From NCBI GenBank assembly GCA_037127255.1, contig JBANSL010000009.1:19879975-19943974 (forward strand): DNA of 64,000 nucleotides, read 5' to 3'. The stretch is from Persicaria tinctoria. Lineage: Eukaryota > Streptophyta > Magnoliopsida > Caryophyllales > Polygonaceae. The position numbers and the translations under genes are program-made. Shown in pieces: positions 11,373 through 24,820 of the stretch. Each line of letters opens with the position of its first letter. Position 1 is the first letter of the stretch. The notes beneath the pieces were generated by a model. It worked only from the letters and a program-made list of their open reading frames with translations, was not told where the DNA came from and made no database searches.

Positions 11373-11418
11373 AGAAGTATTAGAATAAATTAATTAGCTA
11401 ATTGAATGAGAATCAATA

Positions 11419-11575
11419 CTCCCTCGGTATCGGTATAATATTATAATTGGTCTTTTGAACAATTTCATATTTTTTGAGAAAGCTAAAAATAGAAAGAAAA
11501 ATAGCTGATTTTTTTAGCAAATAAATAATTTGAAAAAAATGGACCAATGAAAAACAATCGTATAAGAAGTTGGAG
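11419..11575. mobile_element. Stowaway-like MITE, degenerate, TA flanks
   Basis: Starts CTCCCTCGGTATCGG after TA (11417-11418) and ends GTTGGAG before TA (11576-11577). The interior (TTTTGAACAATTTCATATTTTTTGA) resembles the inside of Stowaway elements. No coding capacity. Confidence 0.5.
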
Positions 11576-11578
11576 TAT

Positions 11579-12160
11579 TAATAGAGTATCTTGAAAATAA
11601 AATACAATTAATGAGATGAATTGACAAAATTAGTAATTTTTATCATTAATGTTGTTCAAATAGACAAATATTTTGTTACATATAAAGGTGGTCAGAACAT
11701 TTTTTTTTTGGGAAACAAGAAAGCATTTAGGGCATCCGCATCCATGTCGGTTTCTAGGGTTTCGTAACCCCCATTTATCGCTTTCTTTCTCTTTAAAAAT
11801 CTCAACTTACCTTTTTACCTACATCAATACGGGTTTATATGGTTTCTTAACTTTATTTCCACCATCCATTATATATTACAATATGTTTAAAAGTAATACT
11901 ATATATTATTTATAATTGTAATATATTCTGTAAAAAAATAATATAATACTGATATTTACTGAAATGTTTTTTTTTTGGAATTTTTTTTGTCTAAAGTGCA
12001 AATAATACACCGTAATTTGAAATGTAAACATTCTCATTGAAACGAAAAAACATCAAAACACAAGTGAAATGTAAATGAACTACAAGGAGTACATATCATC
12101 GTTCATGAAATGAAAAACATCGAAATACATGGGATTAGACATGAAATCATAGAAGAAAAT
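11579..12160. other. AT-rich stretch; possible left end of the Harbinger element
   Basis: No gene. GGGCATCCGCATCC at about 11730, preceded by TTA, resembles the termini of some plant PIF/Harbinger elements and sits at a suitable distance from the transposase end. No matching inverted copy was found beyond 30325, so the boundary is unresolved. Confidence 0.3.
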
Positions 12161-13453
12161 TTAATAATTCATTGATCCATTTCCAAACTTCTGCCGTATG
12201 TGTTCAACCAAATCTTCCTTCAATTGATAGTGTGTAATCATATTCCGAAGTTGCGTTCGGTTTTCGATGTATTCATCCGTGGAGGTTGGTCGTTGGTTGG
12301 AGTATGTAGTGTCATTACCATCCATTTGGTCAAATTGTGACAAATCGAAGGAAAGACTGTAGTTATCTTGCTCGTCTTCCACTATCATATTGTGCAAAAT
12401 TACATAAGCTCTCATTATCCTCCCCACCAAAGTAATGTCCCATGCAAGTGCTGGATTTTTTTATTATGGCAAATCGAGCTTGTAGGACCCCGAAAGCTCG
12501 CTCGACATCCTTTCGAGTAGCCTTTTGATATGTAACAAATAACTTAGCCCTTTCTCCTTGCGGAAGCTTGATAGATTGTATGAAAGTTGCCCAATTTGGG
12601 TAAATCCTGTCAACTAGGTAGTAGCTCGTATTATATTGATTTCCGTTGACTTCAAAGCACACTGGTGGAGATATACCTTGCAACACATCATTGAATACAG
12701 GAGAACGATCAAGAACATTGATATCATTACACGCACCTGGGGTGCCAAAGAATGCGTGTCAGATCCATAGATCATATGATGCAACTGCCTCTAACACGAT
12801 GGTTGGTTTGCCATCTTTGCCTTCGAACTGACCTTTCCATGCAGTTGGACAATTCTTTCATTCCCAATGCATACAATCGATGATATCGATCATACCCGGG
12901 AACCCTCCTTGTGCACTTACATGAAGAAGGCGTTGTATGTCTATTGCGTTTGGCCTCTGGAGGTATGTATCACCAAAAGAAGATATTACACTATCCACAA
13001 AGTTGGACAAGCATAGCCTTGCTGTACTTTCTCCTAGTTGGAGATATTCATCGACTGCGTCTGCACCCACACCATATGCCAACATGCGCATAGCTGCAGT
13101 ACATTTTTGTAGGGCAGATAACCCAAGTCTTCCCGTGGCGTCGGGCTTCTGGATGAAATAATCGACATTGCTTGCTAGTTGGTTCACAATGCGTAAGAAC
13201 AATGGTCGACGCATCATGATCCGTCTTCTAAAAATAGCATCAGGATACACTAGAGGTGGGATCTTTGAGAAATAATATGCAACTAGCCGATCATGACCAT
13301 TCTCACGCTCTCTATCTATGTAAGCACGTGGCCGCCTTGGTATAGAACTTGAGGCCTCGACTTGTGACTTATTTTTTGTAGTTAAATACAACCACTTTGC
13401 GTAGGCCTTGTCAAGGTCATCAAAAGATGAGCCTGAATAATGGGTGAGCAACT
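12161..13453 (-). pseudogene. PIF/Harbinger DDE transposase (ORF2), main part
   Basis: Related to the ALP1/HARBI1 nuclease family (DDE_Tnp_4), which cuts and pastes the element together with ORF1. The first catalytic Asp is in IDCMHW (near 12870), the second in YYLVDRIYP (near 12610), and the Glu in DVERAFGVLQARF (near 12490). The frame from 13451 meets TGA just after the IDCMHWE motif (about 12855) and again about 75 codons on (about 12758), both at positions where the family has Trp. A one-base change in a seven-A run near 12457 shifts the last 90 codons into another frame. The 5' end is cut by the Ty3 insertion at 13453; the first nine codons lie at 24847-24821. Clearly non-functional. Confidence 0.9.
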
Positions 13454-14071
13454 TGTAACGACCCGAAATTTAAATACCCGAATTAACCTCCATAAACCTA
13501 CTTAGAAGGTAAATAAGGTTCGGAATACTAGATTATCGGGGAACGTTATAGAAGAAGTTTGATCTTCTTCCGTGAGCTTTGGATCTTACGACCGAGTACG
13601 AGTTATTATTAGGTTCATTTAAGCGGAAGATTTAGTTGTCAAAAGATGGGGATTGCGAACCCCGAAAAGATCGTAAGCCCGTTGGAGGCTTCACCTGTCC
13701 TAGACTATCGCGAAAACGTTTCGAATAGAAATAAAAGCGGAAATCATAAATACAACAAAATGCCACGGCCACGCCGGGTCAAAACGATAAAAGTATGAGC
13801 AAAAGAGTACGATTGTCAAGCGCCTCCCTCACTCTAATCGTCCAAAAGGTCTGTCCCGAAAACCATCCACATAAGCAAGTCATATCGGGTAAGGGGTACC
13901 TGAATCTAAAAAACAAGAAATATATCGGGGTCAATCATCGGAAATATGCACACTCCGTGCCATATAAAGAGGCATACTTAAACTACATGAATGTTAAAAT
14001 GCAACACATAAGCAAGTGTATAGATATATATAAATGCGAAATAAACACACAAGGGCCCGTATCATCATCAT

Positions 14072-14107
<36 letters not shown>

Positions 14108-16036
14108 TCTCAAACGTACTCATCCTTCTCAAACATACTCATTCTTTCTCATCATAAGCCTTTCATTATTTCATTCGTGTTCCATCGAATATAAGTCATT
14201 CATTTAGATTTTGACGGCCGTCCTACCATAGACACATAGAATACATATGAATTATTGGATTTACTAAGTTCATCCTACGTCATATTACCAGTTTATATTC
14301 CTAAACATGTTACTAGGTCGCGTGATGCATGAAGACTCTCGATAAGACAAAGAGTATCACATAAATCCATCATGAGTAAGTCCAGGGGACTTACCTGGAG
14401 TCCGGAGAATAAGCAAGCAATAAAGTGCACAACCAAGGATCCAATCAACAAGAGCCTACTAATTTCATTAAGCTTTCATTAGGTGGTATTCTAATGCAAT
14501 GTACCCAACCTAATAATCAACATACATCCACATAAGGTTCACGATTCTATAGATTAAGCACTTTGGTTAAGTGATCCAGACTTAACCAGTTATAATCTAT
14601 ATCATATTATCACATAATCGATTTTCTTCTTATCGGATCATAAGCCAAGTTATGGGTATACTTCATTTCTTTATTTTATATGCTCTAAGTTTCGGTTATG
14701 CCATCACATATTTAACCATATTCTTAGCATTCCCTTAGCCAAGTTTTCTAACCGAGTCATTATAAACACTGGTTACTAAAATTATAATAACTCTTGATCC
14801 AACCGTTGGATCGCCCTAATGTTTTAAGGACAGTTAGATAACATTCCCATGAACATTATATTAAGATTTAAGTCGAATCAGACCGTTGGATTGGAAATAA
14901 AGTCCAAATTACAGAGGCATATATATCCATTTTGTTGTTGTGACATTTGCTACAAAACGCAACCAAAAACACATAGAGGCTCCACTTCCTAAGCCCTAAT
15001 TTACACATAAGGATCCTAACCTATAGAGGGGAAGGTGGATGAGAGATTACCCTCGAAGCCTCTCTCGAAAAAGACCAAATTACCCCTCCAAGCTTCCCGG
15101 GACCTTGCGCCAAACACCTAGCATTTTTGACAAATCCAAACCAAAACATAAAAGGAATTCTTAGACAAAAACCTTCAAAATTAGTTGTAAAACAAGTATA
15201 AAATCAGATTTGAAGGGGAGGAAACCAAGACTCACCCAAACACACTTGAAAACCTCAAGAACACAAAGGGCTCAGCACAGCTGGCTCGGAAACGGGGCTC
15301 AACGGGTGGCTTAATGGGACTGGATTTTTGTGAACTCACTATGGTTGGAAAGGCCTCTCTTTTGTGGATATTTGGGTTCAAGAATCAGCCAAAAAGCTTG
15401 AGTGAGGAGGGAGTTATGGTGGTTTGAAGTTGGCAAGGTTGCTAGGGCAACTTGCTCTCTCTTTCTTTCTCTCTTTCTTTTTCTTTCTTTCCTTCTTCTT
15501 TTCTCTGATTTTTGGCGTGTGGAATGGCTAAATGAGGCCATAAATGTGTCCTTAAGAGATCCAAAAGGGTGGGCAAGGGTGGTCAAGGAGTTGGTGTGTA
15601 TTAGGTAGCATAGTGAATGGAATAGGACTTGGTAATTCAAAGGTGTCAATCCATGGGGGGGGGGGGGGGGGGGGGGGGGTTTATTCTTTAATCAACAAAA
15701 TGATGGCTCATATTTGATCATATAAAGGGCTGAAATGGGGTGGTTTGGGCAGCAATTTAATGTTAAAACAACGTCCCGAAATGTCGCGGCAAGTTACGAA
15801 AATTACCGAAATAAACGGTTGACAAGGCTTTTGCCTCACTAATATTTCTCGGAATTTTATCATACGAATTCCAATAGATTGGAATTGTAATCCTCTTTCC
15901 ATATAAAATATGTCATCCATAAATTTTAAATTTTTCCGGGTTTTCAAAATCGTCAAAAGAAGGATAATTGATCGAATTATCCCTCGGAAATTAATTAAAT
16001 CTTAATTAATCATAATTAAAATTTTCGGTCTTTACA
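13454..16036 (-). repeat. 3' LTR of the Ty3 element
   Basis: Starts TGTAACGACCCG and ends GGTCTTTACA on the plus strand. It contains an ATC microsatellite (about 14065-14105), a CTTT-rich tract near 15460 that is 12 bp longer than in the other LTR, and a run of 25 G at 15655-15679 (19 G in the other LTR). A 92-codon plus-strand frame near 13795 is antisense to the element and is not called. Confidence 0.95.
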
Positions 16037-16049
16037 ATCATCCACTTCT
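16037..16049 (-). other. Polypurine tract of the Ty3 element
   Basis: Read on the minus strand, AGAAGTGGATGAT directly precedes the 3' LTR. It is mostly purine and in the right place for plus-strand DNA priming, although two T interruptions make it imperfect. Confidence 0.6.
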
Positions 16050-16908
16050 AAAACAAGTCTCGTCCCCGAGACCAAAAAGATTCAAACCGGTGGAGAAGGT
16101 GTTAAACCTTGAGTCCTTGGATCGGAACAAAAGGCACGCGATCATCTCGGATGCGTCGTCCAAGAATCTCATGATGCTTTTGTCACGACCGTAATAGTCT
16201 CGAACGGCGTCGTCGAGCATGTGAATGGGCGCCCCCATCACATCTCGCCTCAACCCCCAAGAGTATCACAACTCGAGAGAAATCATCATCCTACCGCTAG
16301 GTCTTAGCGGAAATTCCACGATGGTCGTCGCGGAAAGTCCGTATCCACTTTGCGAAGCACAATGAGCTTACCCGGATCATGGAAGCTTTAACTCAAATCA
16401 TTTTCGAATCAATTCCAATTAAAAGGTGTTGGCGTCCTGACACGACTTGGCCTAGACTCCTCTAGACTCCGCTCGATCTTCTCTCTCGGGAGGTGGTTAT
16501 CCACCTCTAAAGTTCAAACCCAATTCCCGACATTTTATTCTCCCAACAGGAGTGTGGATCAAAATCCACCTCTAAGGATCAAACATATGATCTCATTACG
16601 ACTCAATCAAAACAGAGGGTGGATTAACATCCACCTCTAAGGCTAAGCCTTATTCCTTTTCCTAGGTTCAATATTCCGACATACCATCATTTATCAACCA
16701 TACTCACAACAATCACATAATTATAACGATATCATATCAGTCATATATCAAAAAGTATCACACATCAATGATAATCACATCATATAGGACCGCTCATGGG
16801 CCCCACCACGCATATCAATCACAGAAAATGCGCACTCAATCACAGAGGTAAACACCCAATCACACATAGTACGGCTAAGGGTCCCCTTCCCAGGTACTCA
16901 CCGGCCAC
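16050..16908 (-). other. Ty3 3' untranslated region
   Basis: Internal region between the polyprotein stop and the polypurine tract. It contains three GTGGAT-N-ATCCACCTCTAA-type imperfect repeats near 16490, 16555 and 16620. No domain was found in the short frames. Confidence 0.6.
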
Positions 16909-19900
16909 TCACGCAGTCAAAGCTATATCTGCACGTGGCTGTACATACGACGCTAGCAACTCATCTAATACATCTCCATAGCTCGCCTGTATACTCTCCT
17001 CTGTCTCCCAAGTGGCCTCCTCGGGGCTTCTCCTAGCCCACTGTATAAGTACCAACGGTACCTCTCTGCGCCTCAGCTTCTTGACCCGGCGGTCAAGAAC
17101 AGCAATCGGATGCTCCACGAAGGTATGGTCAGGTGCTATCTCTAATCCGGAGTAGTCCAATCTGTGACTCGGATCTGGCTCGTACTTCCTCAGCTGTGAC
17201 ACGTGGAAGACATCGTGTATACCAGCCAAACGGGACGGTAAAGCAACTCTGTAAGCTACCTCTCCTACTCGCTCGAGGATCTCAAAGGGCCCCACATATC
17301 TAGGGCTCAGCTTGCCCTTCATCCCGAATCGCCGGATCCCTCTCGTCGGTGACACTCGCAACCAGACATGATCTCCAACCTCAAAGGCCAACTCAGTCCT
17401 GCGCCTATCAGCGTACTTCTTCTGTCGGTCGTGCGCAACCCTCAGATGCTCTCGGATCCGTCTGACCTGATCTGTCGCCTCCTGCACGTACTGTGGTAGT
17501 GTCCCCACTTGGTCTGCAGGCTCATCCCAGCAGATAGGCAACTTGCATTGCCTCCCGTACAACGCCTCAAAAGGAGCCATCCTGATCGATGAATGATAGC
17601 TGTTGTTGTACGAGAACTCTACTAGGGGAAGATGCCGAACCCAAAGGTTCCCCCACTCCAAAACACAAGCCCTCAGCATATCCTCCAGCGTCTGAATCGT
17701 CCTCTCGCTCTGCCCGTCCGTCTGCGGGTGATAGGCCGTGCTGAAATGCAACTTGCTCCCCAGAGCCTCGTGCACCTGCCTCCAGAATCTCGAAGTGAAG
17801 CGGCCATCTCTATCAGATACTATCCTCTCGGGAACCCCATGCAACCTCACTATATGCTGGATAAAAGCTCGGACTAAATCAGACACAGGCCATGTCTCCT
17901 GAATCGGGATGAAATGGGTGGTCTTGGTCAACCTGTCGACCACCACCCAAATCGCATCAAAGCCTCGTACATCTCTCCTCAATCCTGTCACGAAGTCCAT
18001 CGTGATATCCGTCCACTTCCACACAGGGTCAGGAAGTGATCGTGTCATCCCTCCGGGCTTCTGGTGCTCTATCCGCACCTGCTGGCAGACCTGACATCGC
18101 GCTACAAACAAAGCGACGTCAGTCTTCATCCTACGCCACCAGAACGTCCTCCTCAAGTCCTGGTACATCTTATTCGATCCCGGATGGACCGAATAAGGAG
18201 TGGAATGGGCCTCTATCATGATCTTCTGCTTCAGGTTGTGCACATCAGGCACAACAACTCGTCCCTGCAACATCAACATCCCATCATCTCGGACGGTAAA
18301 AGACCTACAGTGCCCTTGGGCCATGCGCTGTCGGATATCGGCAATCCGCGGACACTCTGTCTGCGCTCGTCGGATCTCATCCATCAACTCTGACTGAACC
18401 TCTAGGAAACTCAGCTGTCCACTCTCTCGTTGTGACCAGACCTCTATCCCAAAACTGATCAGATCCCGCTGCAACTCAGGTCGAGCCGTCAATCTGGACA
18501 AAACAATCTCCTGACGAGTCTTCCGACTCAAGGCGTCGGCCACCACATTGGCCTTCCCCGGGTGATACTCAATCTTCAACTCATAGTCCTTGATCAACTC
18601 CAGCCACCTCCTCTGACGCATGTTCAGCTCTTTCTGCGTGAAAATGTACTTCAGATTTTTGTGATCGGTCATGATCCTCACTGACGTGCCATACAGATAG
18701 TGCCTCCAGATCTTGAGCGCATGTACAACTGCGGCTAGCTCAAGATCGTGCGTGGGGTATGACTCCTCCCCTGGCTTCAGCTGGCGTGAAGCGTAAGCGA
18801 TGACCCGATCCCTCTGCTGTAGCACACAACCTAAACCTGAACTCGAAGCATCCGTGTAGACTACGAAGTCCTCCGTCCCTTCTGGTAGTGCTAACACTGG
18901 CGCGGATGTCAACTTCTGCTTCAGCAGATCAAAACTGGCCTGGCACGCCGGGCTCCACTCGAAGGGTACTCCCTTCTTCGTCAGCTGCGTCATCGGCCTA
19001 GCTATGCTGGAGAAGCCCTCGACGAACCGTCGGTAATAGCTAGCCAAACCTAGAAAAGACCTGATATCTCTGACGTTCTTGGGGACCTCCCAAGCAACGA
19101 TAGCATCAACCTTCGATGCGTCTACTGATATCCCTGCTGCGGATATAACATGACCAAGAAACATCACCTCGGAGAGCCAGAACTCACACTTGCTAAACTT
19201 CCCGAACAGTTTATGCTTCTGCAGAATCCTCAACACAATCCTCAGGTGCTCAGCATGCTCCTCTCTGCTCCTCGAGTAGATCAAGATGTCGTCGATAAAT
19301 ACCACCACGAATCTGTCAAGAAAATCGATGAAGACCCTGTTCATCAACTCCATGAAGGCGGCTGGCGCGTTGGTTAGCCCGAACGGCATAACCACAAACT
19401 CATAGTGTCCGTATCTAGTCCTAAAGGCCGTCTTCGGTATGTCCTCTGCCTTCACCCTCAGCCGGTGATAACCCGAACGCAAATCTATCTTCGAGAAGAC
19501 GACAGCTCCCTGCAGTTGATCCATCAAATCGTCTATTCTCGGCAACGGGTAACGGTTCTTCACCGTAGCCCGGTTCAACTCTCTGTAATCTATGCATAGC
19601 CTCAACGACCCATCCTTCTTCTTCACGAACAACACCGGTGCTCCCCACGGTGAAGCACTCGGCCTAATGTAGCCCTTCCCAGCTAGCTCCTCCAACTGTG
19701 CCTTCAGCTCGGCCATCTCTGTCGGCGCCATCCTGTACGGGACCCTCGAAATCGGCCTGGTGCCCGGCTCCAACTGTATAGCGAAATCAACATCCCGCTG
19801 TGGCGGAAGTCCTGGTAGCTCGTCTGGGAAAACGTCAGCAAACTCACTAACAACGGGGACATCTGTCAGGCTGGGTCGCTCGCGACCCACCTCTAAAGCA

Positions 19901-21750
19901 TAACACCAGTAGCTCGTGCATCCCTGGTCTAGAAGTCTCGCCGCTCGAACGGCACTGATCTGGGCTCCGTTCCGTTTGGGGTCGTCCCCCCACACCTCGT
20001 GCTCAGTCCCATCCTCCGCGAGGATGGAAACTGTACGGGTCCTCAGGTTGAGGATTTCCCCATAGAAGTTCATAAAATCCATCCCCAGGATCATCTCGTC
20101 TGTCCGCAGTGGCATGACTATCAAGTCAGTGGGCCACTCTCGCTCTCCTATCCGAATGGGGCATCCTAGGATCTCACGCCCCGTCCTAACCCTAGCCCCA
20201 TCCGCCATACGCACTACTAATGCGGGACATACCGAACATACAAGTTTAAATCTAGCTACGCATGAATCTGCTATAAAGCAGTGGGTTGCCCCGGTATCGA
20301 ATAGAATGCGAAGAGTAGAGTCACAGAACGATATCGTACCTATGGAAGTCGGAGCTGTCGAATCACCGTTCCGCATCGGGAACGCGCGGGGCGGCGGGGG
20401 TGGTAAGAAATCAGTGTCTACAGCTATCGCTGCCAGCTGTGCAGAACCTCTGCCCTGGCCTAGTCCTATCGACCCTGCCGACGACTGTGCCTGCTGATGC
20501 TGGTAAGATCCTCGACCGCCCCGACCTCCTCCTCTACCTCTACCTCGACCTCCACCTCGGCCTCGTCCTCCTCTAAAGCTACTGTCTCCTCGACCACCTC
20601 CGTAGCTACTATCTCCTCGGCCAGCTCCAAAGGGAGTCCCCCTCCCCTGACCCTGTGCATAAGAAATCTGAGCGGGTCTCGGTGCCTCTGGAAGGCGTAA
20701 AGCTGAAGCTGCAGGAGTGAATGAAGATCTCTCGCCCTGCGGGCACATGATAGCACGATGTCCTACCCCTCCACACGTGTAGCAGGAAATGAACTTCCTA
20801 GGGCAGTCTGTCTGGTAGTGGCCCTCCTCGCGGCAGCTGTGGCAGATAATAGCTCTCACTCTAGCCTCGCGGTAGGATGATACAGGTACAGCTGGAATGG
20901 CCCAAGTGGTCCCGCTAGTCGATCCTCCTCTCGCTAACCCCTTCCCTGGGCCCCTATCAAATCTGTGCTCCGCGGGTCGTGGCCTCTTTCCGCCAGATGG
21001 AGTGCGGAAAGCTGAAGACGAGGCAGCTGTCAGACGTAGCTGCTGGTCATAGCGAAGGATCATCTCTAGAAATCTGTCATATGTCATTCCCTCCATGCTG
21101 GTAGAGATCAGAAGAACGTCTGGCGGAAGCCTCATAGAAAGCATGCGGATGCGCATCTCGTCAGTGTTACAGACCTTTCCACAATAGACGAGCTCCTTCT
21201 TGAACTGGCAGACGATCTCGGAGATAGATAGTCGTGGGTCATAGCGGGTGCTGAAGAACGCAACCTCTCGTGCTGCTTGTGTCCCAGATGGACAGTACTC
21301 TCTCAGCATCAACTTCCTGAACTCCTCGTAGGTCCATGCAGTACGATCATCACAGTAGACAAGCCATCTGTCATAAGCATCTCCTCGAAGCTGCCCAGCC
21401 GCAAGCCTCTGTCTCTCCGCATCGGGTACTCCAATCAAGCTGAAAACTCCCTCGAGTCCTCTGAAGAACTGCTCGATATCCTCTCCGGGTCCGGCCTGAA
21501 AGATAGGCGGGCTACTCTGTGATAGTCTCTTCACCCAGTCGGTGACGCCAGCTGATCTCTCTCGCTCTAGCAACGCAAGTAATGCCCTCTCTATCGTTGA
21601 TCCCTGCTGCTGCCTATCAGCCTCTCCCTCATGCTGCCCGGGGATCTCGACCTCAACATCGGTCTCAGTCTCAGTCTCTGTCTCAGGAATGCGGCCACGA
21701 CCTCGGCCACATGGTCTCCCGCGTCCTCTAATAATCTGGGTGTCGACCAT
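16909..21750 (-). CDS. Ty3 Gag-Pol polyprotein with chromodomain, intact
   Basis: A single uninterrupted frame of 1613 residues from the chosen Met at 21750; the frame is open 27 codons further up, but that stretch lacks Gag character. Domains in this numbering: Gag helical region about 60-245; two CCHC knuckles at about 303-316 and 323-336; an Arg/Gly-rich linker 370-425; retropepsin with FDTGAT at about 484; reverse transcriptase about 660-845 with FIDDILIYS at about 818; RNase H about 960-1080 ([21 protein letters not shown]); integrase with an HHCC zinc region about 1180-1225 and DDE residues in DITMDF, VSDRDG and [10 protein letters not shown]; and a C-terminal chromodomain about 1545-1590. 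Chromodomains of this lineage steer integration towards heterochromatin. All catalytic motifs are present. Fusing gag and pol in one frame is usual for Tekay/Del. Confidence 0.95.
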   Translation of the reverse strand: MVDTQIIRGRGRPCGRGRGRIPETETETETDVEVEIPGQHEGEADRQQQGSTIERALLALLERERSAGVTDWVKRLSQSSPPIFQAGPGEDIEQFFRGLEGVFSLIGVPDAERQRLAAGQLRGDAYDRWLVYCDDRTAWTYEEFRKLMLREYCPSGTQAAREVAFFSTRYDPRLSISEIVCQFKKELVYCGKVCNTDEMRIRMLSMRLPPDVLLISTSMEGMTYDRFLEMILRYDQQLRLTAASSSAFRTPSGGKRPRPAEHRFDRGPGKGLARGGSTSGTTWAIPAVPVSSYREARVRAIICHSCREEGHYQTDCPRKFISCYTCGGVGHRAIMCPQGERSSFTPAASALRLPEAPRPAQISYAQGQGRGTPFGAGRGDSSYGGGRGDSSFRGGRGRGGGRGRGRGGGRGGRGSYQHQQAQSSAGSIGLGQGRGSAQLAAIAVDTDFLPPPPPRAFPMRNGDSTAPTSIGTISFCDSTLRILFDTGATHCFIADSCVARFKLVCSVCPALVVRMADGARVRTGREILGCPIRIGEREWPTDLIVMPLRTDEMILGMDFMNFYGEILNLRTRTVSILAEDGTEHEVWGDDPKRNGAQISAVRAARLLDQGCTSYWCYALEVGRERPSLTDVPVVSEFADVFPDELPGLPPQRDVDFAIQLEPGTRPISRVPYRMAPTEMAELKAQLEELAGKGYIRPSASPWGAPVLFVKKKDGSLRLCIDYRELNRATVKNRYPLPRIDDLMDQLQGAVVFSKIDLRSGYHRLRVKAEDIPKTAFRTRYGHYEFVVMPFGLTNAPAAFMELMNRVFIDFLDRFVVVFIDDILIYSRSREEHAEHLRIVLRILQKHKLFGKFSKCEFWLSEVMFLGHVISAAGISVDASKVDAIVAWEVPKNVRDIRSFLGLASYYRRFVEGFSSIARPMTQLTKKGVPFEWSPACQASFDLLKQKLTSAPVLALPEGTEDFVVYTDASSSGLGCVLQQRDRVIAYASRQLKPGEESYPTHDLELAAVVHALKIWRHYLYGTSVRIMTDHKNLKYIFTQKELNMRQRRWLELIKDYELKIEYHPGKANVVADALSRKTRQEIVLSRLTARPELQRDLISFGIEVWSQRESGQLSFLEVQSELMDEIRRAQTECPRIADIRQRMAQGHCRSFTVRDDGMLMLQGRVVVPDVHNLKQKIMIEAHSTPYSVHPGSNKMYQDLRRTFWWRRMKTDVALFVARCQVCQQVRIEHQKPGGMTRSLPDPVWKWTDITMDFVTGLRRDVRGFDAIWVVVDRLTKTTHFIPIQETWPVSDLVRAFIQHIVRLHGVPERIVSDRDGRFTSRFWRQVHEALGSKLHFSTAYHPQTDGQSERTIQTLEDMLRACVLEWGNLWVRHLPLVEFSYNNSYHSSIRMAPFEALYGRQCKLPICWDEPADQVGTLPQYVQEATDQVRRIREHLRVAHDRQKKYADRRRTELAFEVGDHVWLRVSPTRGIRRFGMKGKLSPRYVGPFEILERVGEVAYRVALPSRLAGIHDVFHVSQLRKYEPDPSHRLDYSGLEIAPDHTFVEHPIAVLDRRVKKLRRREVPLVLIQWARRSPEEATWETEESIQASYGDVLDELLASYVQPRADIALTA

Positions 21751-22236
21751 GCTGACAACTAGACATTTAAATGTACTCAATATACAATTAAATAAAACGT
21801 CTTCTTCAAGGAAGACGGCCCTCAGGCACATTCATCTCACATAATTACATCCCTTCAAGGGGATGGCCCGTAGGCACAGTTTTATATCGCACAGAAGCTA
21901 ACTATATAGCTATCCTTCGAGGGATAGCTTGGCGAGCCCGCCTCTAAATCCTATCCTACTCCAACCAGCATGGTTGCTCTCTTGGAGTCTTCCAGGCCCG
22001 TCTGTAAGGAAAAGCTAGGCAGTCTACCCGAACCCTTCTACATCTCTAAGGATGCCTATCGCCTTGTCTCTACCCGTCGATCCTATCTCTCGTCTATAAA
22101 TATCCTAACCATTTTCATTTTCCAAAGGGTTTTCATCTTTGCCCTTTAAACACTTCGAAATCCTTGAAAATTTCCAAAACGGTGGGCGGGTTTTGAAAAT
22201 TAATTTTTTTAACTCGTGCGTACTCAGGTCGAACAA
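21751..22236 (-). other. Ty3 leader between primer site and gag
   Basis: Untranslated leader. It has three imperfect repeats of a CTTCAAGG(A/G)-GATGGCCC-TAGGCAC type near 21805, 21855 and 21915. Confidence 0.6.
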
Positions 22237-22253
22237 CCTTGGCTCTGATACCA
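22237..22253 (-). other. Primer binding site, tRNA-iMet
   Basis: On the minus strand TGGTATCAGAGCCAAGG begins four bases after the end of the 5' LTR. It is the complement of the 3' end of plant initiator tRNA-Met and fixes the orientation of the element. Confidence 0.95.
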
Positions 22254-22257
22254 ACTT

Positions 22258-22874
22258 TGTAACGACCCGAAATTTAAATACCCGAATTAACCTCCATAAA
22301 CCTACTTAGAAGGTAAATAAGGTTCAGAATACTAGATTATCGGGGAACGTTATAGAAGAAGTTTGATCTTCTTCCGTGAGCTTTGGATCTTACGACCGAG
22401 TACGAGTTATTATAGGTTCATTTAAGCGGAAGATTTAGTTGTCAAAAGATGGGGATTGCGAACCCCGAAAAGATCGTAAGCCCGTTGGAGGCTTCACCTG
22501 TCCTAGACTATCGCGAAAACGTTTCGAATAGAAATAAAAGCGGAAATCATAAATATAACAAAACGCCACGGCCACGCCAGGTCAAAACGATAAAAGTATG
22601 AGCAAAAGAGTACGATTGTCAAGCGCCTCCCTCACTCTAATCGTCCAAAAGGTCTGTCCCGAAAACCATCCACATAAGCAAGTCATATCGGGTAAGGGGT
22701 ACCTGAATCTAAAAAATAAGAAATATATCGGGGTCAATCATCGGAAATATGCACACTCCGTGCCATATAAAGAGGCATACTTAAACTACATGAATGTTAA
22801 AATGCAACACATAAGCAAGTGTATAGATATATATAAATGCGAAATAAACACACAAGGGCCCGTATCATCATCAT

Positions 22875-22910
<36 letters not shown>

Positions 22911-24820
22911 TCTCAAACGTACTCATCCTTCTCAAACATACTCATTCTTTCTCATCATAAGCCTTTCATTATTTCATTCGTGTTCCATCGAATATAAGTC
23001 ATTCATTTAGATTTTGACGGCCGTCCTACCATAGACACATAGCATACATATGAATTATTGGATTTACTAAGTTCATCCTACGTCATATTACCAGTTTATA
23101 TTCCTAAACATGTTACTAGGTCGCGTGATGCATGAAGACTCTCGATAAGACAAAGAGTATCACATAAATCCATCATGAGTAAGTCCAGGGGACTTACCTG
23201 GAGTCCGGAGAATAAGCAAGCAATAAAGTGCACAACCAAGGATCCAATCAACAAGAGCCTATTAATTTCATTAAGCTTTCATTAGGTGGTATTCTAATGC
23301 AATGTACCCAACCTAATAATCAACATACATCCACATAAGGTTCACGATTCTATAGATTAAGCACTTTGGTTAAGTGATCCGGACTTAACCAGTTATAATC
23401 TATATCATATTATCACATAATCGATTTTCTTCTTATCGGATCATAAGCCAAGTTATGGGTATACTTCATTTCTGTATTTTATATGCTCTAAGTTTCGGTT
23501 ATGCCATCACATATTTAACCATATTCTTAGCATTCCCTTAGCCAAGTTTTCTAACCGAGTCATTATAAACACTGGTTACTAAAATTATAATAACTCTTGA
23601 TCCAACCGTTGGATCGCCCTAATTTGTTAAGGACAGTTAGATAACATTCCCATGAACATTATATTAAGATTTCAGTCGAATCAGACCGTTGGATTGGAAA
23701 TAAAGTCCAAATTACAGAGGCATATATATCCATTTTGTTGTTGTGACATTTGCTACAAAACGCAACCAAAAACACATAGAGGCTCCACTTCCTAAGCCCT
23801 AATTTACACATAAGGATCCTCACCTATAGAGGGGAAGGTGGATGAGAGATTACCCTCGAAGCCTCTCTCGAAAAAGACCAAATTACCCCTCCAAGCTTCC
23901 CGGGACCTTGCGCCAAACACCTAGCATTTTTGACAAATCCAAACCAAAACATAAAAGGAATTCTTAGACAAACACCTTCAAAATTAGTTATAAAACAAGT
24001 ATAAAATCAGATTTGAAGGGGAGGAAACCAAGACTCACCCAAACACACTTGAAAACCTCAAGAACACAAAGGGCTCAGCACAGCTGGCTCGGAAACGGGG
24101 CTCAACGGGTGGCTTAATGGGACTGGATTTTTGTGAACTCACTATGGTTGGAAAGGCCTCTCTTTTGTGGATATTTGGGTTCAAGAATCAGCCAAAAAGC
24201 TTGAGTGAGGAGGGAGTTATGGTGGTTTGAAGTTGGCAAGGTTGCTAGGGCAACTTGCTCTCTCTTTCTTTTTCTTTCTTTCCTTCTTCTTTTCTCTGAT
24301 TTTTGGCGTGTGGAATGGCTAAATGAGGCCATAAATGTGTCCTTAAGAGATCCAAAAGGGTGGGCAAGGGTGGTCAAGGAGTTGGTGTGTATTAGGTAGC
24401 ATAGTGAATGGAATAGGACTTGGTCATTCAAAGGTGTCAATCCATGGGGGGGGGGGGGGGGGGGTTATTCTTTAATCAACAAAATGATGGCTCATATTTG
24501 ATCATATAAAGGGCTGAAATGGGGTGGTTTGGGCAGCAATTTAATGTTAAAACAACGTCCCGAAATGTCGCGACAAGTTACGAAAATTACCGAAATAAAC
24601 GGATGACAAGGCTTTTGCCTCACTAATATTTCTCGGAATTTTATCATACGAATTCCAATAGATTGGAATTGTAATCCTCTTTCCATATAAAATATGTCAT
24701 CCATAAATTTTAAATTTTTCCGGGTTTTCAAAATCGTCAAAAGAAGGATAATTGATCGAATTATCCCTCGGAAATTAATTAAATCTTAATTAATCATAAT
24801 TAAAATTTTCGGTCTTTACA
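22258..24820 (-). repeat. 5' LTR of the Ty3 element
   Basis: Near-identical copy of the left LTR, drives transcription towards lower coordinates. It has 19 G at about 24446-24464 where the other LTR has 25, and lacks 12 bp of CTTT repeat. It ends CTTTACA at 24820, directly before CAACT. Confidence 0.95.

Larger units (their letters stand above)
13454..24820 (-). mobile_element. Full-length Ty3 (Tekay/Del-type chromovirus) LTR retrotransposon
   Basis: An 11,367-bp element with LTRs of 2583 bp (left, 3' LTR) and 2563 bp (right, 5' LTR), both starting TG and ending CA. The 5-bp duplication CAACT lies at 13449-13453 and 24821-24825. On the minus strand the order is 5' LTR, tRNA-iMet primer site, gag-protease-RT-RNase H-integrase-chromodomain in one frame, purine-rich tract, 3' LTR. 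By eye the LTRs differ by about 20 substitutions plus microsatellite and homopolymer length changes, so the insertion is recent. Nothing in the sequence rules out that it is still competent. Confidence 0.95.

Noticed and set aside
11725..11745. GGGCATCCGCATCC as the left terminal repeat of the Harbinger element
   Set aside because: No inverted partner was found right of 30325, so the boundary was not called.
13795..14073. 92-codon frame identical in both LTRs (also at 22598-22876)
   Set aside because: It is antisense to the retrotransposon and its conservation simply reflects LTR identity.
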